Below are positions 26,080-33,893 of a stretch of 64,000 bases of DNA, one piece after another; the stretch's first letter is position 1; each line of letters opens with the position of its first letter. A model generated the notes under the pieces. It made no database searches and was not told where the DNA came from. It saw only the letters and a program-made list of their open reading frames with translations. The position numbers and the translations under genes were made by a program. Origin of the DNA: Plantactinospora endophytica (lineage in GTDB: Bacteria > Actinomycetota > Actinomycetes > Mycobacteriales > Micromonosporaceae); NCBI RefSeq assembly GCF_016862915.1, contig NZ_BONW01000041.1, positions 186,001 through 250,000 on the forward strand. Direction: 5' to 3'.

Positions 26080-27081
26080 ATGTTCATCGACGTCCACGGC
26101 CACGTCAGCGCGCCGAGCGAGCTGTACGCGTACAAGGCCGGCCTGCTGTCGCACCGCGGCGCGCACGGCCGGGGCGGCGCGGGAATCAGCGACGACCGGC
26201 TCCGGGCCGCGCTGCACGAGCCGAACCCGAGCTTCGGCGGCGAGTCGCACCTGGCCCACCTGGCCGCCGCCGGCATCGACCTCCAGCTCATCTCCCCCCG
26301 GCCGTACCAGTCGATGCACAGCGAGTCGCCGGCCTTCCTGGTCGACTGGTTCACCGCCGAGACCAACGACGTCATCCACCGGGTCTGCCAACTCGAACCC
26401 GGGCTGTTCCGAGGCGTCGCCGGACTGCCGCAGAGCATGGAGACCGACCCGGCCACCTGGACCCGCGAGCTGCGCCGCTGCGTCCAGGAACTCGGCTTCG
26501 TCGGCGCGATGCTCAACCCCGACCCGTACGAGGGGACGCGCCAGCCGCCCGGACTCGGCGACCGGTTCTGGTACCCGGTCTGGGAGGCGCTCTGCGAACT
26601 CGACGTACCGGCGCTGATCCACTCGGCCGGCTGCCGCGCCCCGGCCCGGGAGAGCTACTCGCTGCACTTCATCCAGGAGGAGACGCTCGCCGTTATCGGC
26701 CTGTTGCAGTCCAGCGTCTTCACCGACTTTCCCGACCTGAAGATCATCGTCTCGCACGGCGGCGGGGCGATCCCGTACCAGCGGGGTCGGTTCGCCCCGG
26801 GTGCGCTGCGCAAGGGCCAGCGCTTCGAGGACAACCTGCGCAAACTCTGGTACGACACCTGCCTCTACACCCGCGACTCGATCGAGCTGCTGTTGAAGGC
26901 CGTCGGGGTGGACCGCTGCCTGTTCGGCACCGAGAAGCCGGGCACCGGCTCGATGCGTGACCCGGAGACCGGGCGCTGGATCGACGACATCCACCTGCTG
27001 ATCAACGACATCGAGTGGCTGGACGACAAGCAGCGTACCCAGCTCTTCGAGACCAACGCCCGCGAGCTGTTCCGGCTGTAG
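26080..27081 (+). CDS. LigJ-like amidohydrolase (4-oxalomesaconate hydratase family)
   Basis: A 333-residue amidohydrolase-superfamily protein. The N terminus MFIDVHGHVSAP matches the HxH zinc site, and later segments FVGAMLNPDPYEG, VPALIHSAG, IIVSHGGGAIPYQRGRF and CLFGTEK place the other metal ligands (His, His, Glu). The order and wording agree with LigJ, the hydratase that converts 4-oxalomesaconate to 4-carboxy-4-hydroxy-2-oxoadipate in the protocatechuate/gallate 4,5-cleavage pathway. The ATG at 26080 follows GGGAG. The next genes encode an extradiol dioxygenase and RraA/LigK-type aldolase candidates, the steps just before and after this one. Confidence 0.8.
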   Translation: MFIDVHGHVSAPSELYAYKAGLLSHRGAHGRGGAGISDDRLRAALHEPNPSFGGESHLAHLAAAGIDLQLISPRPYQSMHSESPAFLVDWFTAETNDVIHRVCQLEPGLFRGVAGLPQSMETDPATWTRELRRCVQELGFVGAMLNPDPYEGTRQPPGLGDRFWYPVWEALCELDVPALIHSAGCRAPARESYSLHFIQEETLAVIGLLQSSVFTDFPDLKIIVSHGGGAIPYQRGRFAPGALRKGQRFEDNLRKLWYDTCLYTRDSIELLLKAVGVDRCLFGTEKPGTGSMRDPETGRWIDDIHLLINDIEWLDDKQRTQLFETNARELFRL

Positions 27082-27118
27082 CGGATCGAGACCAGCGCCC
27101 GCGAGCCGTTCCGGCGGT
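27048..27118 (+). repeat. Duplicated 3' end of the LigJ-like gene
   Basis: The last 32 bp before the stop region (27048-27079) are repeated at 27087-27118 with 29 of 32 bases identical, an offset of 39 bp. The second copy lies in the intergenic gap and is untranslated. It appears to be a tandem duplication of the gene end. Confidence 0.75.
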
Positions 27119-27150
27119 GGCCGGGACGGGCGCGGGGGAGAGGAGCAGCC

Positions 27151-28182
27151 ATGGCAGAGATCGTGGTGGGAATCGGCACCTCGCACGGGCCGCTGCTGAA
27201 CACCCCGCCGGACCAGTGGGGGCAGCGGGCCGCCGCCGACCGGCGCAACCCGGCGCTGGCGTTCCGGGGCGAGGACTACACCTTCGACCAGCTCGCCGAG
27301 CTGCGCGAGGACTTCACCGCCGAGAACACCCCGGAGGAACGCCGGCAGCGGCATCAGCGCTGCCGGGAGGCGATCGACGCGCTCGGCGACGTGGTACGCA
27401 CCGCCGCGCCGGACGTGCTGGTGGTGGTGAGCAGCGACCACAAGGAGACCTTCACCGACGAACTGTTGCCGCGGTTCGCCTTCTACTACGGCGCCACGAT
27501 GCGGCACGAGCCGTTCAAGCCGGAGCACCTGGCCGAGATGCCGCCCGGACTGGCCATTGCCGAGGTGGCGAACGTGCCGACCGAGAGCACCGTCCGGCAG
27601 TGCCACCCCGAGCTGGCCGTACACCTGATCCGCTCGACCAGCGAGCAGGGCTTCGACCCGAGCGCGTCGAAGGAACTGCCGGCCGGCAAGTACGGCGACC
27701 ACGGCATCCCGCACGGCTGGGGTTTCGTCTACCAGAACATCCTCGGCGGCTCCGGCGACATCCCGTTCGTACCGCTCTTCGTCAACACGTTCTGGGAGCC
27801 GAACCCGCCGAGCGCGGCCCGGTGCTGGCAGTTCGGCCTGGCGCTGGGCCGGGCCATCGCCTCGTTCCCCGGTGACCTCCGGGTCGGGCTGGCCGCCTCC
27901 GGTGGGCTGAGCCACTTCGTCGTGGACGAGGAGCTGGACCGGGCCTTCCTCGACGCGCTGCTCCGGGACGACGGCGAACACCTCGCCGGACTGTCCGCGT
28001 CGCTGCTCCGCTCCGGTACCTCCGAACTGCGCAACTGGATCGTGGTGGCCGGTGCGATGCGGGGCAGCGGGCTGGTCCCCCGGTTGGTCGACTACCAGCC
28101 CTGCTACCGCTCCGAGGCGGGCACCGGCAACGCGATGGGCTTCGTGGCCTGGGAACCCGCCACCCCGGCGAGTGCGGCATGA
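27151..28182 (+). CDS. Class III extradiol ring-cleavage dioxygenase (LigB type)
   Basis: A 343-residue non-haem iron dioxygenase of the LigB superfamily. The N-terminal iron ligand is His12 in GIGTSHGPLL, the second His is in VVVSSDHKETF, and the C-terminal segment ASGGLSHFVVDEELDRAF holds the region of the catalytic Glu. It would open a catechol-type ring between a hydroxylated and a non-hydroxylated carbon. No LigA-type small alpha subunit is encoded nearby and none is fused, unlike protocatechuate and gallate 4,5-dioxygenases. The ATG follows GGGGGAGAGGAG. It overlaps the next gene by ATGA. Confidence 0.85.
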   Translation: MAEIVVGIGTSHGPLLNTPPDQWGQRAAADRRNPALAFRGEDYTFDQLAELREDFTAENTPEERRQRHQRCREAIDALGDVVRTAAPDVLVVVSSDHKETFTDELLPRFAFYYGATMRHEPFKPEHLAEMPPGLAIAEVANVPTESTVRQCHPELAVHLIRSTSEQGFDPSASKELPAGKYGDHGIPHGWGFVYQNILGGSGDIPFVPLFVNTFWEPNPPSAARCWQFGLALGRAIASFPGDLRVGLAASGGLSHFVVDEELDRAFLDALLRDDGEHLAGLSASLLRSGTSELRNWIVVAGAMRGSGLVPRLVDYQPCYRSEAGTGNAMGFVAWEPATPASAA

Positions 28183-28847
28183 CCGGGCCGGACGACACCG
28201 CGTTGCGGGACCGGATCGCCCGGCTGGACAGTTGTGCGCTCTCCGACGCGCTGGACACCCTGGGGCTGGCCGGCGCGACGACCGGGATCCGTCCACTCTG
28301 GCCGGTCCGGGAGGCGGTGCTGGGTACGGTCCGGACCGTACGCGCCGGACCCCGCCGGGACGGGCAGCCGGCCGCGCACATCGCGGCGGCGGCGGTCGAC
28401 TCCTCCGGCCCCGGCCAGGTACTCGTGATCGCCAACGAGGGCCGGCTCGACGTCTCCTGCTGGGGCGGCATCCTGGCGCTGGCCGCCACCGGGCGCGGGA
28501 TCGGCGGCGTGGTGATCGACGGGGCGTGCCGGGACATCGCCGAGAGCGAGCAACTCGACTTCCCGGTCTTCGGCCGGGCGGTGGTGCCGGTCAGCGCCCG
28601 GGGCCGGATCGTGCAGCTCGGCATGGACGAGCGGATCGAGGTGGCCGGCGTCTCCGTGCACAGCGGGGACTGGGTCCTCGCCGACCGCAACGGGGTGGTC
28701 TTCGTTCCCGCCGCCGAGGCGGAGCGGGTGGTCGCGCTGGCCGAGCGGATCGTGCGGCGCGAGGAGGGCATGGCCGAGGCGGTACGGGCCGGCCAGCCGG
28801 TCGACCAGGTGATGCACGACAGCAAGTTCCCCTCGGTGGAGGAGTGA
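28179..28847 (+). CDS. RraA-family protein, LigK/HMG aldolase type, copy 1
   Basis: A 222-residue member of the RraA/class II pyruvate aldolase family. The core has VSCWGGILALAA and GVVIDGACRDIAE, with the Arg-Asp pair that binds pyruvate enolate and the metal in 4-carboxy-4-hydroxy-2-oxoadipate aldolases. LigK follows LigJ in the pathway and yields pyruvate and oxaloacetate. It starts inside the stop of the dioxygenase gene (ATGA). It is one of three family members encoded in a row. Confidence 0.8.
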   Translation: MTGPDDTALRDRIARLDSCALSDALDTLGLAGATTGIRPLWPVREAVLGTVRTVRAGPRRDGQPAAHIAAAAVDSSGPGQVLVIANEGRLDVSCWGGILALAATGRGIGGVVIDGACRDIAESEQLDFPVFGRAVVPVSARGRIVQLGMDERIEVAGVSVHSGDWVLADRNGVVFVPAAEAERVVALAERIVRREEGMAEAVRAGQPVDQVMHDSKFPSVEE

Positions 28848-28849
28848 CG

Positions 28850-28993
28850 ATGAGCGGGACGGATCGGTCCGGACGGGTGGCCGTCGCGGGCATCTCGGCG
28901 TTCGGGAGGGGTCGACACGTGCCGTCGGCGACGGGTCGGTTCGGGCGGGTGGCCGTACCGGGCACCGGGCGACGGAGCGGGGTCGGGGCATGA
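28850..28993 (+). CDS. Possible 47-residue small protein built on a direct repeat
   Basis: The gap between the first two RraA-family genes has an ATG frame (MSGTDRSGRVAVAGISAF and so on) that ends with a TGA overlapping the next ATG. GGAGTGACG lies just upstream of the start. The frame contains a 37-bp direct repeat (28858-28894 and 28930-28966) encoding two similar segments, GRVAVAGI and GRVAVPGT. The repeat may be only a duplicated spacer that happens to be open; no function can be proposed. Confidence 0.25.
   Translation: MSGTDRSGRVAVAGISAFGRGRHVPSATGRFGRVAVPGTGRRSGVGA
28858..28966 (+). repeat. 37-bp direct repeat between RraA-family genes
   Basis: Sequences starting GACGGATCGGTCCGGACGGG (28858) and GACGGGTCGGTTCGGGCGGG (28930) are about 31/37 identical with a period of 72 bp. 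They fill most of the 142-bp gap between two RraA-family genes. Confidence 0.6.
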
Positions 28994-29634
28994 ACCACCC
29001 GCTGGCGGCGTACTCGACCGCGACGGTCTCCGACGCGCTCGACCGGTTGGGCCGCCCCGGCAGCCTGCTCGGCATCGCGCCACTCACCGACGGCGTACGG
29101 CTGTGCGGGCGGGCCTTCACGGTCCGGTACGTCACCGCCGGTCATCCGGCCGGCAGCGTCGGCGACTACCTCGACGACGTACCGGCCGGGCAGGTGGTGG
29201 TGCTCGACAACGGCGGGCGTACCGACTGCACCGTCTGGGGCGACATCCTCACCGCCATGGCGCACGACCGGGGGGTGGCCGGCACCGTCATCGACGGGGT
29301 CTGCCGGGACGTCGCCCGGGCGCTCGGCGTCGGCTATCCGCTCTACTCCCGGGGTCGGTTCATGCGGACCGGCAAGGACCGGGTCGAGGTCTCCGACGTG
29401 GGCCGACCGGTCACCGTCGGCGGGGTGCAGGTCGCGGCCGGGCAACTGCTGCTCGGCGACGCGGACGGGGTGCTGGCGGTACCGCCGGACGTCGAGGACG
29501 AGGTGCTCGCGCTGGCCGAACGGATCCACACCAGCGAGGAGGCGATCGTGGCCGAGATCCTGGTCGGGACCAGCCTGGCCGAGGCCCGCCGCCGACACGG
29601 CTACCACCAGCTACAACGCCGGGTGGAGGAGTGA
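28990..29634 (+). CDS. RraA-family protein, copy 2
   Basis: A 214-residue RraA/aldolase-family protein. Key segments are DNGGRTDCTVWGDILTAMA and GTVIDGVCRDVARALG, with the Arg-Asp pair retained. It is not a close copy of its neighbours: loop wording and termini differ, so the three genes are old paralogues, not a recent triplication. Its stop overlaps the third copy's ATG (TGATG). Possible roles are aldolase or oxaloacetate decarboxylase activity. Confidence 0.8.
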   Translation: MNHPLAAYSTATVSDALDRLGRPGSLLGIAPLTDGVRLCGRAFTVRYVTAGHPAGSVGDYLDDVPAGQVVVLDNGGRTDCTVWGDILTAMAHDRGVAGTVIDGVCRDVARALGVGYPLYSRGRFMRTGKDRVEVSDVGRPVTVGGVQVAAGQLLLGDADGVLAVPPDVEDEVLALAERIHTSEEAIVAEILVGTSLAEARRRHGYHQLQRRVEE

Positions 29635-30278
29635 TGACGGCACCGGGCGCACCGTCGAGCGCCGCGGTGGCGGCGGAGCTGCTGGACCTCGGCACCGCCA
29701 CGGTCTACGAGGCGTCGCGGCAGGAGTGCTTCCTGCCGTACACCCTGCGGCCGGCCTGGCCCGGCGCCCGGGTGGCCGGTCCGGCGCTGCCGGTGCGGAC
29801 GGCGCCGGCCGACAACCTGCCGCTGCACATCGCCGTCGAGGCGGCCCGGCCGGGTCAGGTGCTGGTGGTGGCCGCGCAGGGCGAGCCGTGCGGCTACTGG
29901 GGCGAGGTGCTCACCGTCGCCGCCCAGCAGCGCGGCATCCGCGGACTGGTGATCGACGGCGGGGTCCGGGACACCGCCGCGCTGGCCGCCCTGGACTTTC
30001 CGACGTTCAGCACGTCGGTCGCGGTGCGCGGCACGGTCAAGGACGATCCGGGTACGGTCGGCGCGCCGATCCTGCTCGGCGGGGTTCCGGTGCGCGACGG
30101 CGACCTGGTGCTGGCCGACCCCGACGGCGTACTGGTGCTGCCGGCCGAGCGGGTCGACGCGGTACTCGCCGCAGCCCGGCAGCGTCAGGCCGACGAGCGG
30201 CGCTATCTCGACCGGATCCGGCAGGGCGAACTGACCCTGGACATCTACCGACTGCGTGACCGGTACGCCGCCACCTGA
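29634..30278 (+). CDS. RraA-family protein, copy 3
   Basis: A 214-residue RraA/aldolase-family protein with CGYWGEVLTVAAQQRG and GLVIDGGVRDTAALAAL, again keeping Arg-Asp. The ATG at 29634 shares a base with the previous stop and has GGAGGAG just upstream. It is the last gene of the meta-cleavage operon; the next operon starts after a 156-bp regulatory gap. Confidence 0.8.
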   Translation: MTAPGAPSSAAVAAELLDLGTATVYEASRQECFLPYTLRPAWPGARVAGPALPVRTAPADNLPLHIAVEAARPGQVLVVAAQGEPCGYWGEVLTVAAQQRGIRGLVIDGGVRDTAALAALDFPTFSTSVAVRGTVKDDPGTVGAPILLGGVPVRDGDLVLADPDGVLVLPAERVDAVLAAARQRQADERRYLDRIRQGELTLDIYRLRDRYAAT

Positions 30279-30386
30279 GCCGTACACCTGCGCCCCTCCC
30301 GGTCGACCGTGGGTCGGCCGGGCGGTGCCGGTTGGCCGGCCGACCGAGCACAGTGGTCGGTCGCTCGGTGACCGCGCTGGGCAAGT

Positions 30387-30403
30387 GTTCCGGTTTGCAG
30401 AAT
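30387..30403 (+). promoter_or_regulatory. IclR-type operator, site 4a
   Basis: GTTCCG-GTTTG-CAGAAT lies 48 bp upstream of the flavin monooxygenase start. Its half-sites are the same as those of the site at 25892. Confidence 0.55.
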
Positions 30404-30416
30404 CTCTACTCCATCT

Positions 30417-30433
30417 CTTCCGGTAATAAGAAT
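30417..30433 (+). promoter_or_regulatory. IclR-type operator, site 4b, overlapping the likely -10 region
   Basis: CTTCCG-GTAAT-AAGAAT is a weaker copy exactly 30 bp downstream of site 4a, that is, about three helical turns, on the same face. TAATAAGAAT within it is the most promoter-like AT-rich sequence before the monooxygenase gene. Paired sites on one face fit cooperative binding. Confidence 0.4.
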
Positions 30434-30434
30434 C

Positions 30435-31721
30435 GTGGCTACGATGACACACATGTCCATGACGATTCCGACCGACGCCACGGCGCCGGTGCTCGTCGTC
30501 GGGGCCGGCCCGGTCGGCGTGACCGCCGCCGCGGAGTTGGTACGCCACGGTGTGCCGGTCGTGCTGGTCGAGGCCGAACCCGAGCCGAAGACCGACTGGC
30601 GGGCGTCGACCTTCCATCCGCCGACCCTGGAACTCCTCGGTGAACTCGGCATCGTCGACCGGATGATCGCCGAGGGCCTGGTGGTGCCCCGGTTCCAGCA
30701 CCGGGACCGGGACGCGGGCCTGGTCGCCGAGTTCGACTTCGGGCTGCTCCGGGACGAGACCGCCTACCCGTACCGGTTGCAGCTCAACCAGCAGCACCTG
30801 GTCCGGATGCTGGTCGAGCGGCTGCGGTCGGCGGAGTCGACCCCGCTGGCCCGGCTCGTCTTCGGCGCCCGGGTGCTCGGCGTACGCGAGACCGGCGACG
30901 GAGTGGCGGTGACCGTCCGGACCGACGACGGCGAGACCGAACTCCACGGGTCGCACCTGATCGGCGCCGACGGCGCGAACAGCACCGTCCGGCAGACCCT
31001 CGGCATCGGCTTCGAGGGGCACACCTATCCCGAGCGGTTCCTCATCGTCAGCACCTCGACCGACCTGCGGGAGATGATCCCCGGCCTGGCCGACGTCAAC
31101 TACGTGGCCGACCCGCGCGAGTGGCTGTTCCTGTTGCACACCAGGGAATCCTGGCGGGCGGTCTATCCGGTGCCGGTCGACCAGCCGCGCGAGGTCGCAC
31201 TCGACCCGGCCACCCTCCAGGCGCAGCTCCAGAAGATCGCGCCCCGGGCCGACGGCTATCCGATCGTCGACCGGCAGATCTACAACGTGCACCAGCGGGT
31301 CGCCTCGACGTTCCGGCTGGGCAACGTGGTGATCGTCGGAGACGCCGCGCACATCAACAGCCCGGTCGGCGGGGTCGGCCTGAACAGCGGGATCCACGAC
31401 GCGATGGACGTGGTCCGCCGGATCGTCCGGATCAGGGCCGGCGCGGACGCCGATGCCGAGCTGACCGCGTTCGCGACGGTGCGCCGTCGGGTCGCGCTCG
31501 ACTACGTGCAGGCGGACACGCACCGCAACACCGAGCGGCTGAAGGAGACCGACCCGGCCCGCCGGCAGGCCAACCAGGACGAGCTGCGGGCCATCGTCGC
31601 CGATCCGGACCGGCACCGGAGCTGGGTCCGCCGGGCGTCGCTGCTGGAGAGCGTACGACGGTTCGGCATCGCCCGCGCCCCGGAGCCCACCGACACCTCG
31701 GAACCGGCCGGCGCCGCATGA
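30435..31721 (+). CDS. FAD-dependent aromatic hydroxylase-like monooxygenase
   Basis: A 428-residue group A flavin monooxygenase. It shows the FAD loop VLVVGAGPVGVTAAAELVR, the DG motif LIGADGANSTVRQ, and the GD motif VVIVGDAAHINSPVGGVGLNSG, as in p-hydroxybenzoate or 3-hydroxybenzoate hydroxylases. It would add a hydroxyl to an aromatic acid, preparing the ring for the dioxygenase encoded next. GTG at 30435 and ATGs at 30444 and 30453 are possible starts; none has a ribosome binding site and an AT-rich element ends at 30433, so translation may be leaderless. Its stop overlaps a possible start of the next gene (ATGA). Confidence 0.88.
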   Translation: MATMTHMSMTIPTDATAPVLVVGAGPVGVTAAAELVRHGVPVVLVEAEPEPKTDWRASTFHPPTLELLGELGIVDRMIAEGLVVPRFQHRDRDAGLVAEFDFGLLRDETAYPYRLQLNQQHLVRMLVERLRSAESTPLARLVFGARVLGVRETGDGVAVTVRTDDGETELHGSHLIGADGANSTVRQTLGIGFEGHTYPERFLIVSTSTDLREMIPGLADVNYVADPREWLFLLHTRESWRAVYPVPVDQPREVALDPATLQAQLQKIAPRADGYPIVDRQIYNVHQRVASTFRLGNVVIVGDAAHINSPVGGVGLNSGIHDAMDVVRRIVRIRAGADADAELTAFATVRRRVALDYVQADTHRNTERLKETDPARRQANQDELRAIVADPDRHRSWVRRASLLESVRRFGIARAPEPTDTSEPAGAA

Positions 31722-31789
31722 CGTACACCGACCACACCGACTCCGGTGCCGTCCGGGACATCCCTGGGGAAGGGGACGAGGGATCCACC

Positions 31790-32950
31790 ATGATCTCTGA
31801 CAACTCCGCTGGCGTGCAGGACGCCACCGACGAGGAGCTGGCGCGGCTCTACCGCGACCTCGCCGCGCTCGACCTGCATCCACTGTGGAACATCACCGGC
31901 GAGCTGCTGACCGAGACGCCCCGCCCCAAGGCGGTGCCGTGGCTCTGGAACGGCGCACAGCTCCGGGCCCTCGGCGAACGGGCGATCGACCTGGTACCCG
32001 TCGAACGCGGCGGCGAACGCCGGGTGCTCAGCCTCGGCAACCCGGGCCTCGGCGGCCGGCCGTACGCCGTCGGCACGCTCTGGGGCGCGATCCAGTGCCT
32101 GGGCCCGCGCGAGACCGCCCCGGCGCACCGGCACTCGCCCGGCGCCATCCGGTTCGTACTGGCCGGCAGCGGAGTCTGGACCACCGTCGACGGCGACGCC
32201 TGCGACATGCACCCCGGCGACCTGATCCTGACCCCGAGCATGCACTGGCACGACCACACCAACGGCGGTACCGAGTCGATGGTCTGGTTCGACGGGCTCG
32301 ACCTGCCGATGATCGAGGCGCTCGACGGGGTGTTCTTCGAGGAGTACCCGGAGTTCGCCCAGCCGCAGCCGGCCGACCGCAACGTCTCCGAGGCCGCGCA
32401 CGCCGCGCATCCCGGGCGGTTCCGGACCGGCGCGGTCACCGACGAGCTGGACCCCCGGTCGTCGCGGCTGCTGGTCTACCGCTGGACCGACACCGATGCC
32501 GAGCTGACCAGGCTGGCCGCCGAGGCCGACCAGGCGCCGGTCAGCATCGAGTTCACCAACCCGGAGTCGGGGGCGAGTGTGCTGCCGACGCTGAGTTGCA
32601 GCATGCACCGCGTACCGGCCGGCCGGGCGACCGAGCCCCGGCAGCAGACCGGCAACGCGATCTGGGTGGTCTTCCGGGGCGAGGGACACAGCGTGATCGG
32701 CGGCCAGCGCTTCGACTGGGCGCCCGGCGACATGTTCGTGGTGCCGTCCTGGGTACCGGTCGAGCACCACGCCGCCACCCCGACCGACCTGTTCCGGCTC
32801 ACCGACGCGCCGGTACTGCGTGCGCTCGGCATCTACCGGGAACGCGCGCTCGACGACCCGCAGCCGGTCACCGGCACCTTCACCGCCCGCGCCGTCGCGG
32901 GCGACGACCAGGCCGTCCCCACCACCGTCCCCGTCGGGGAGGCCCGGTGA
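31790..32950 (+). CDS. Bicupin ring-cleavage dioxygenase, gentisate 1,2-dioxygenase type
   Basis: A 386-residue bicupin. The N-terminal cupin carries the iron site TAPAHRHSPGAIRFVLAG and a later His in PSMHWHDHTN. The start of the domain (LYRDLAALDLHPLW) is typical of gentisate and 1-hydroxy-2-naphthoate dioxygenases. The second cupin (AIWVVFRGEGHSVIGG, WVPVEHHAA) is also conserved. The expected product from gentisate is maleylpyruvate. I prefer the ATG at 31790 with GACGAGGGA upstream; an in-frame ATG at 31718 overlaps the previous stop (ATGA) and would add 24 residues. Confidence 0.85.
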   Translation: MISDNSAGVQDATDEELARLYRDLAALDLHPLWNITGELLTETPRPKAVPWLWNGAQLRALGERAIDLVPVERGGERRVLSLGNPGLGGRPYAVGTLWGAIQCLGPRETAPAHRHSPGAIRFVLAGSGVWTTVDGDACDMHPGDLILTPSMHWHDHTNGGTESMVWFDGLDLPMIEALDGVFFEEYPEFAQPQPADRNVSEAAHAAHPGRFRTGAVTDELDPRSSRLLVYRWTDTDAELTRLAAEADQAPVSIEFTNPESGASVLPTLSCSMHRVPAGRATEPRQQTGNAIWVVFRGEGHSVIGGQRFDWAPGDMFVVPSWVPVEHHAATPTDLFRLTDAPVLRALGIYRERALDDPQPVTGTFTARAVAGDDQAVPTTVPVGEAR

Positions 32951-33008
32951 GTCTGCGGAACAGGCCGGTTCTGCGAGCCAGGCAGTCACGAACGGAAGGC
33001 CGGCACCG

Positions 33009-33893
33009 ATGAAGCTCTGTCTCTTCGACGACCACCGGATCGGCGCCGTCCGGGACGGCGGTGTGGTCGACCTGACCGCCGCGCTGCCGTGGCCGCACGA
33101 CCCCGACCCGGAGACGGCCGGCGGTTGGCGCCGGCTCTGCCGGGACCACGCCGAGCTGGCCGACCGGCTGGCCGAGGCGGTCGCCGCCGGCCCGGTCGTC
33201 CCGCTGGACGCGGTACGACTGCGCGCCCCGGCGCTGAACCCCTCCAAGATCATCGCTGCGGCCAGCAACTACGCCGAGCACGTGCACGAGATGCACGCGG
33301 TGCAGGAGCGGACCCTCGGCAAGGTCGAGGAGTGGATGATGTCCTTCGACGTCTTCCTCAAGGCGCCCTCGTCGCTGGCCGGCCCCGGAGAGCCGATCGT
33401 GCTGCCGGCCGAGATCCTGGCCGCCGGGCACGAGGTGCACCACGAGTCGGAGTTGGTGGTGGTGCTCGGCCGGGGTGGTCGGGACATCCCCGTCGACCGG
33501 GCGCTGGAGCACGTCGTCGGCTACAGCATCGGGCTGGACATCACCGTACGCAGCCCGGGGGACCGGTCGCGGCGGAAGAGCTACGACACGTTCAGTCCGC
33601 TCGGGCCGTGGTTGACCACCGCCGACGAGGCCGGCCCGCCGGACGAGTTCGAGATCGAGCTACTGGTGAACGGCGAGCAGCGGCAGCGGGTGAGCACCGC
33701 CGACCTGCTGGTTCCGGTGCCGGAGATCGTCGCGTACGCCTCCCGGGTGATGACGCTGCGACCCGGCGATCTGATCTTCACCGGGGCACCGCCGGGCGTC
33801 GGCCCGATCCGGCCCGGCGACGAACTGGTGGCCGGCATCAGTGGCCTCGGCGAACTGCGGACCAGCGTGACCGCCGGAGGCGAGCCCCGATGA
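33009..33893 (+). CDS. Fumarylacetoacetate hydrolase-family protein (acylpyruvate hydrolase)
   Basis: A 294-residue FAH-family hydrolase. The catalytic domain has AASNYAEHVHEM, the metal-ligand EVHHESELVVVLG (two Glu), GLDITVR, and the C-terminal TGAPPGVGPIRPGDELVA. After gentisate cleavage such an enzyme splits maleylpyruvate or fumarylpyruvate to pyruvate plus maleate or fumarate. No isomerase gene is present in this operon, so it may act directly on maleylpyruvate or use an isomerase encoded elsewhere, such as the DinB-fold protein at 10282. It overlaps the next gene by ATGA. Confidence 0.85.
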   Translation: MKLCLFDDHRIGAVRDGGVVDLTAALPWPHDPDPETAGGWRRLCRDHAELADRLAEAVAAGPVVPLDAVRLRAPALNPSKIIAAASNYAEHVHEMHAVQERTLGKVEEWMMSFDVFLKAPSSLAGPGEPIVLPAEILAAGHEVHHESELVVVLGRGGRDIPVDRALEHVVGYSIGLDITVRSPGDRSRRKSYDTFSPLGPWLTTADEAGPPDEFEIELLVNGEQRQRVSTADLLVPVPEIVAYASRVMTLRPGDLIFTGAPPGVGPIRPGDELVAGISGLGELRTSVTAGGEPR

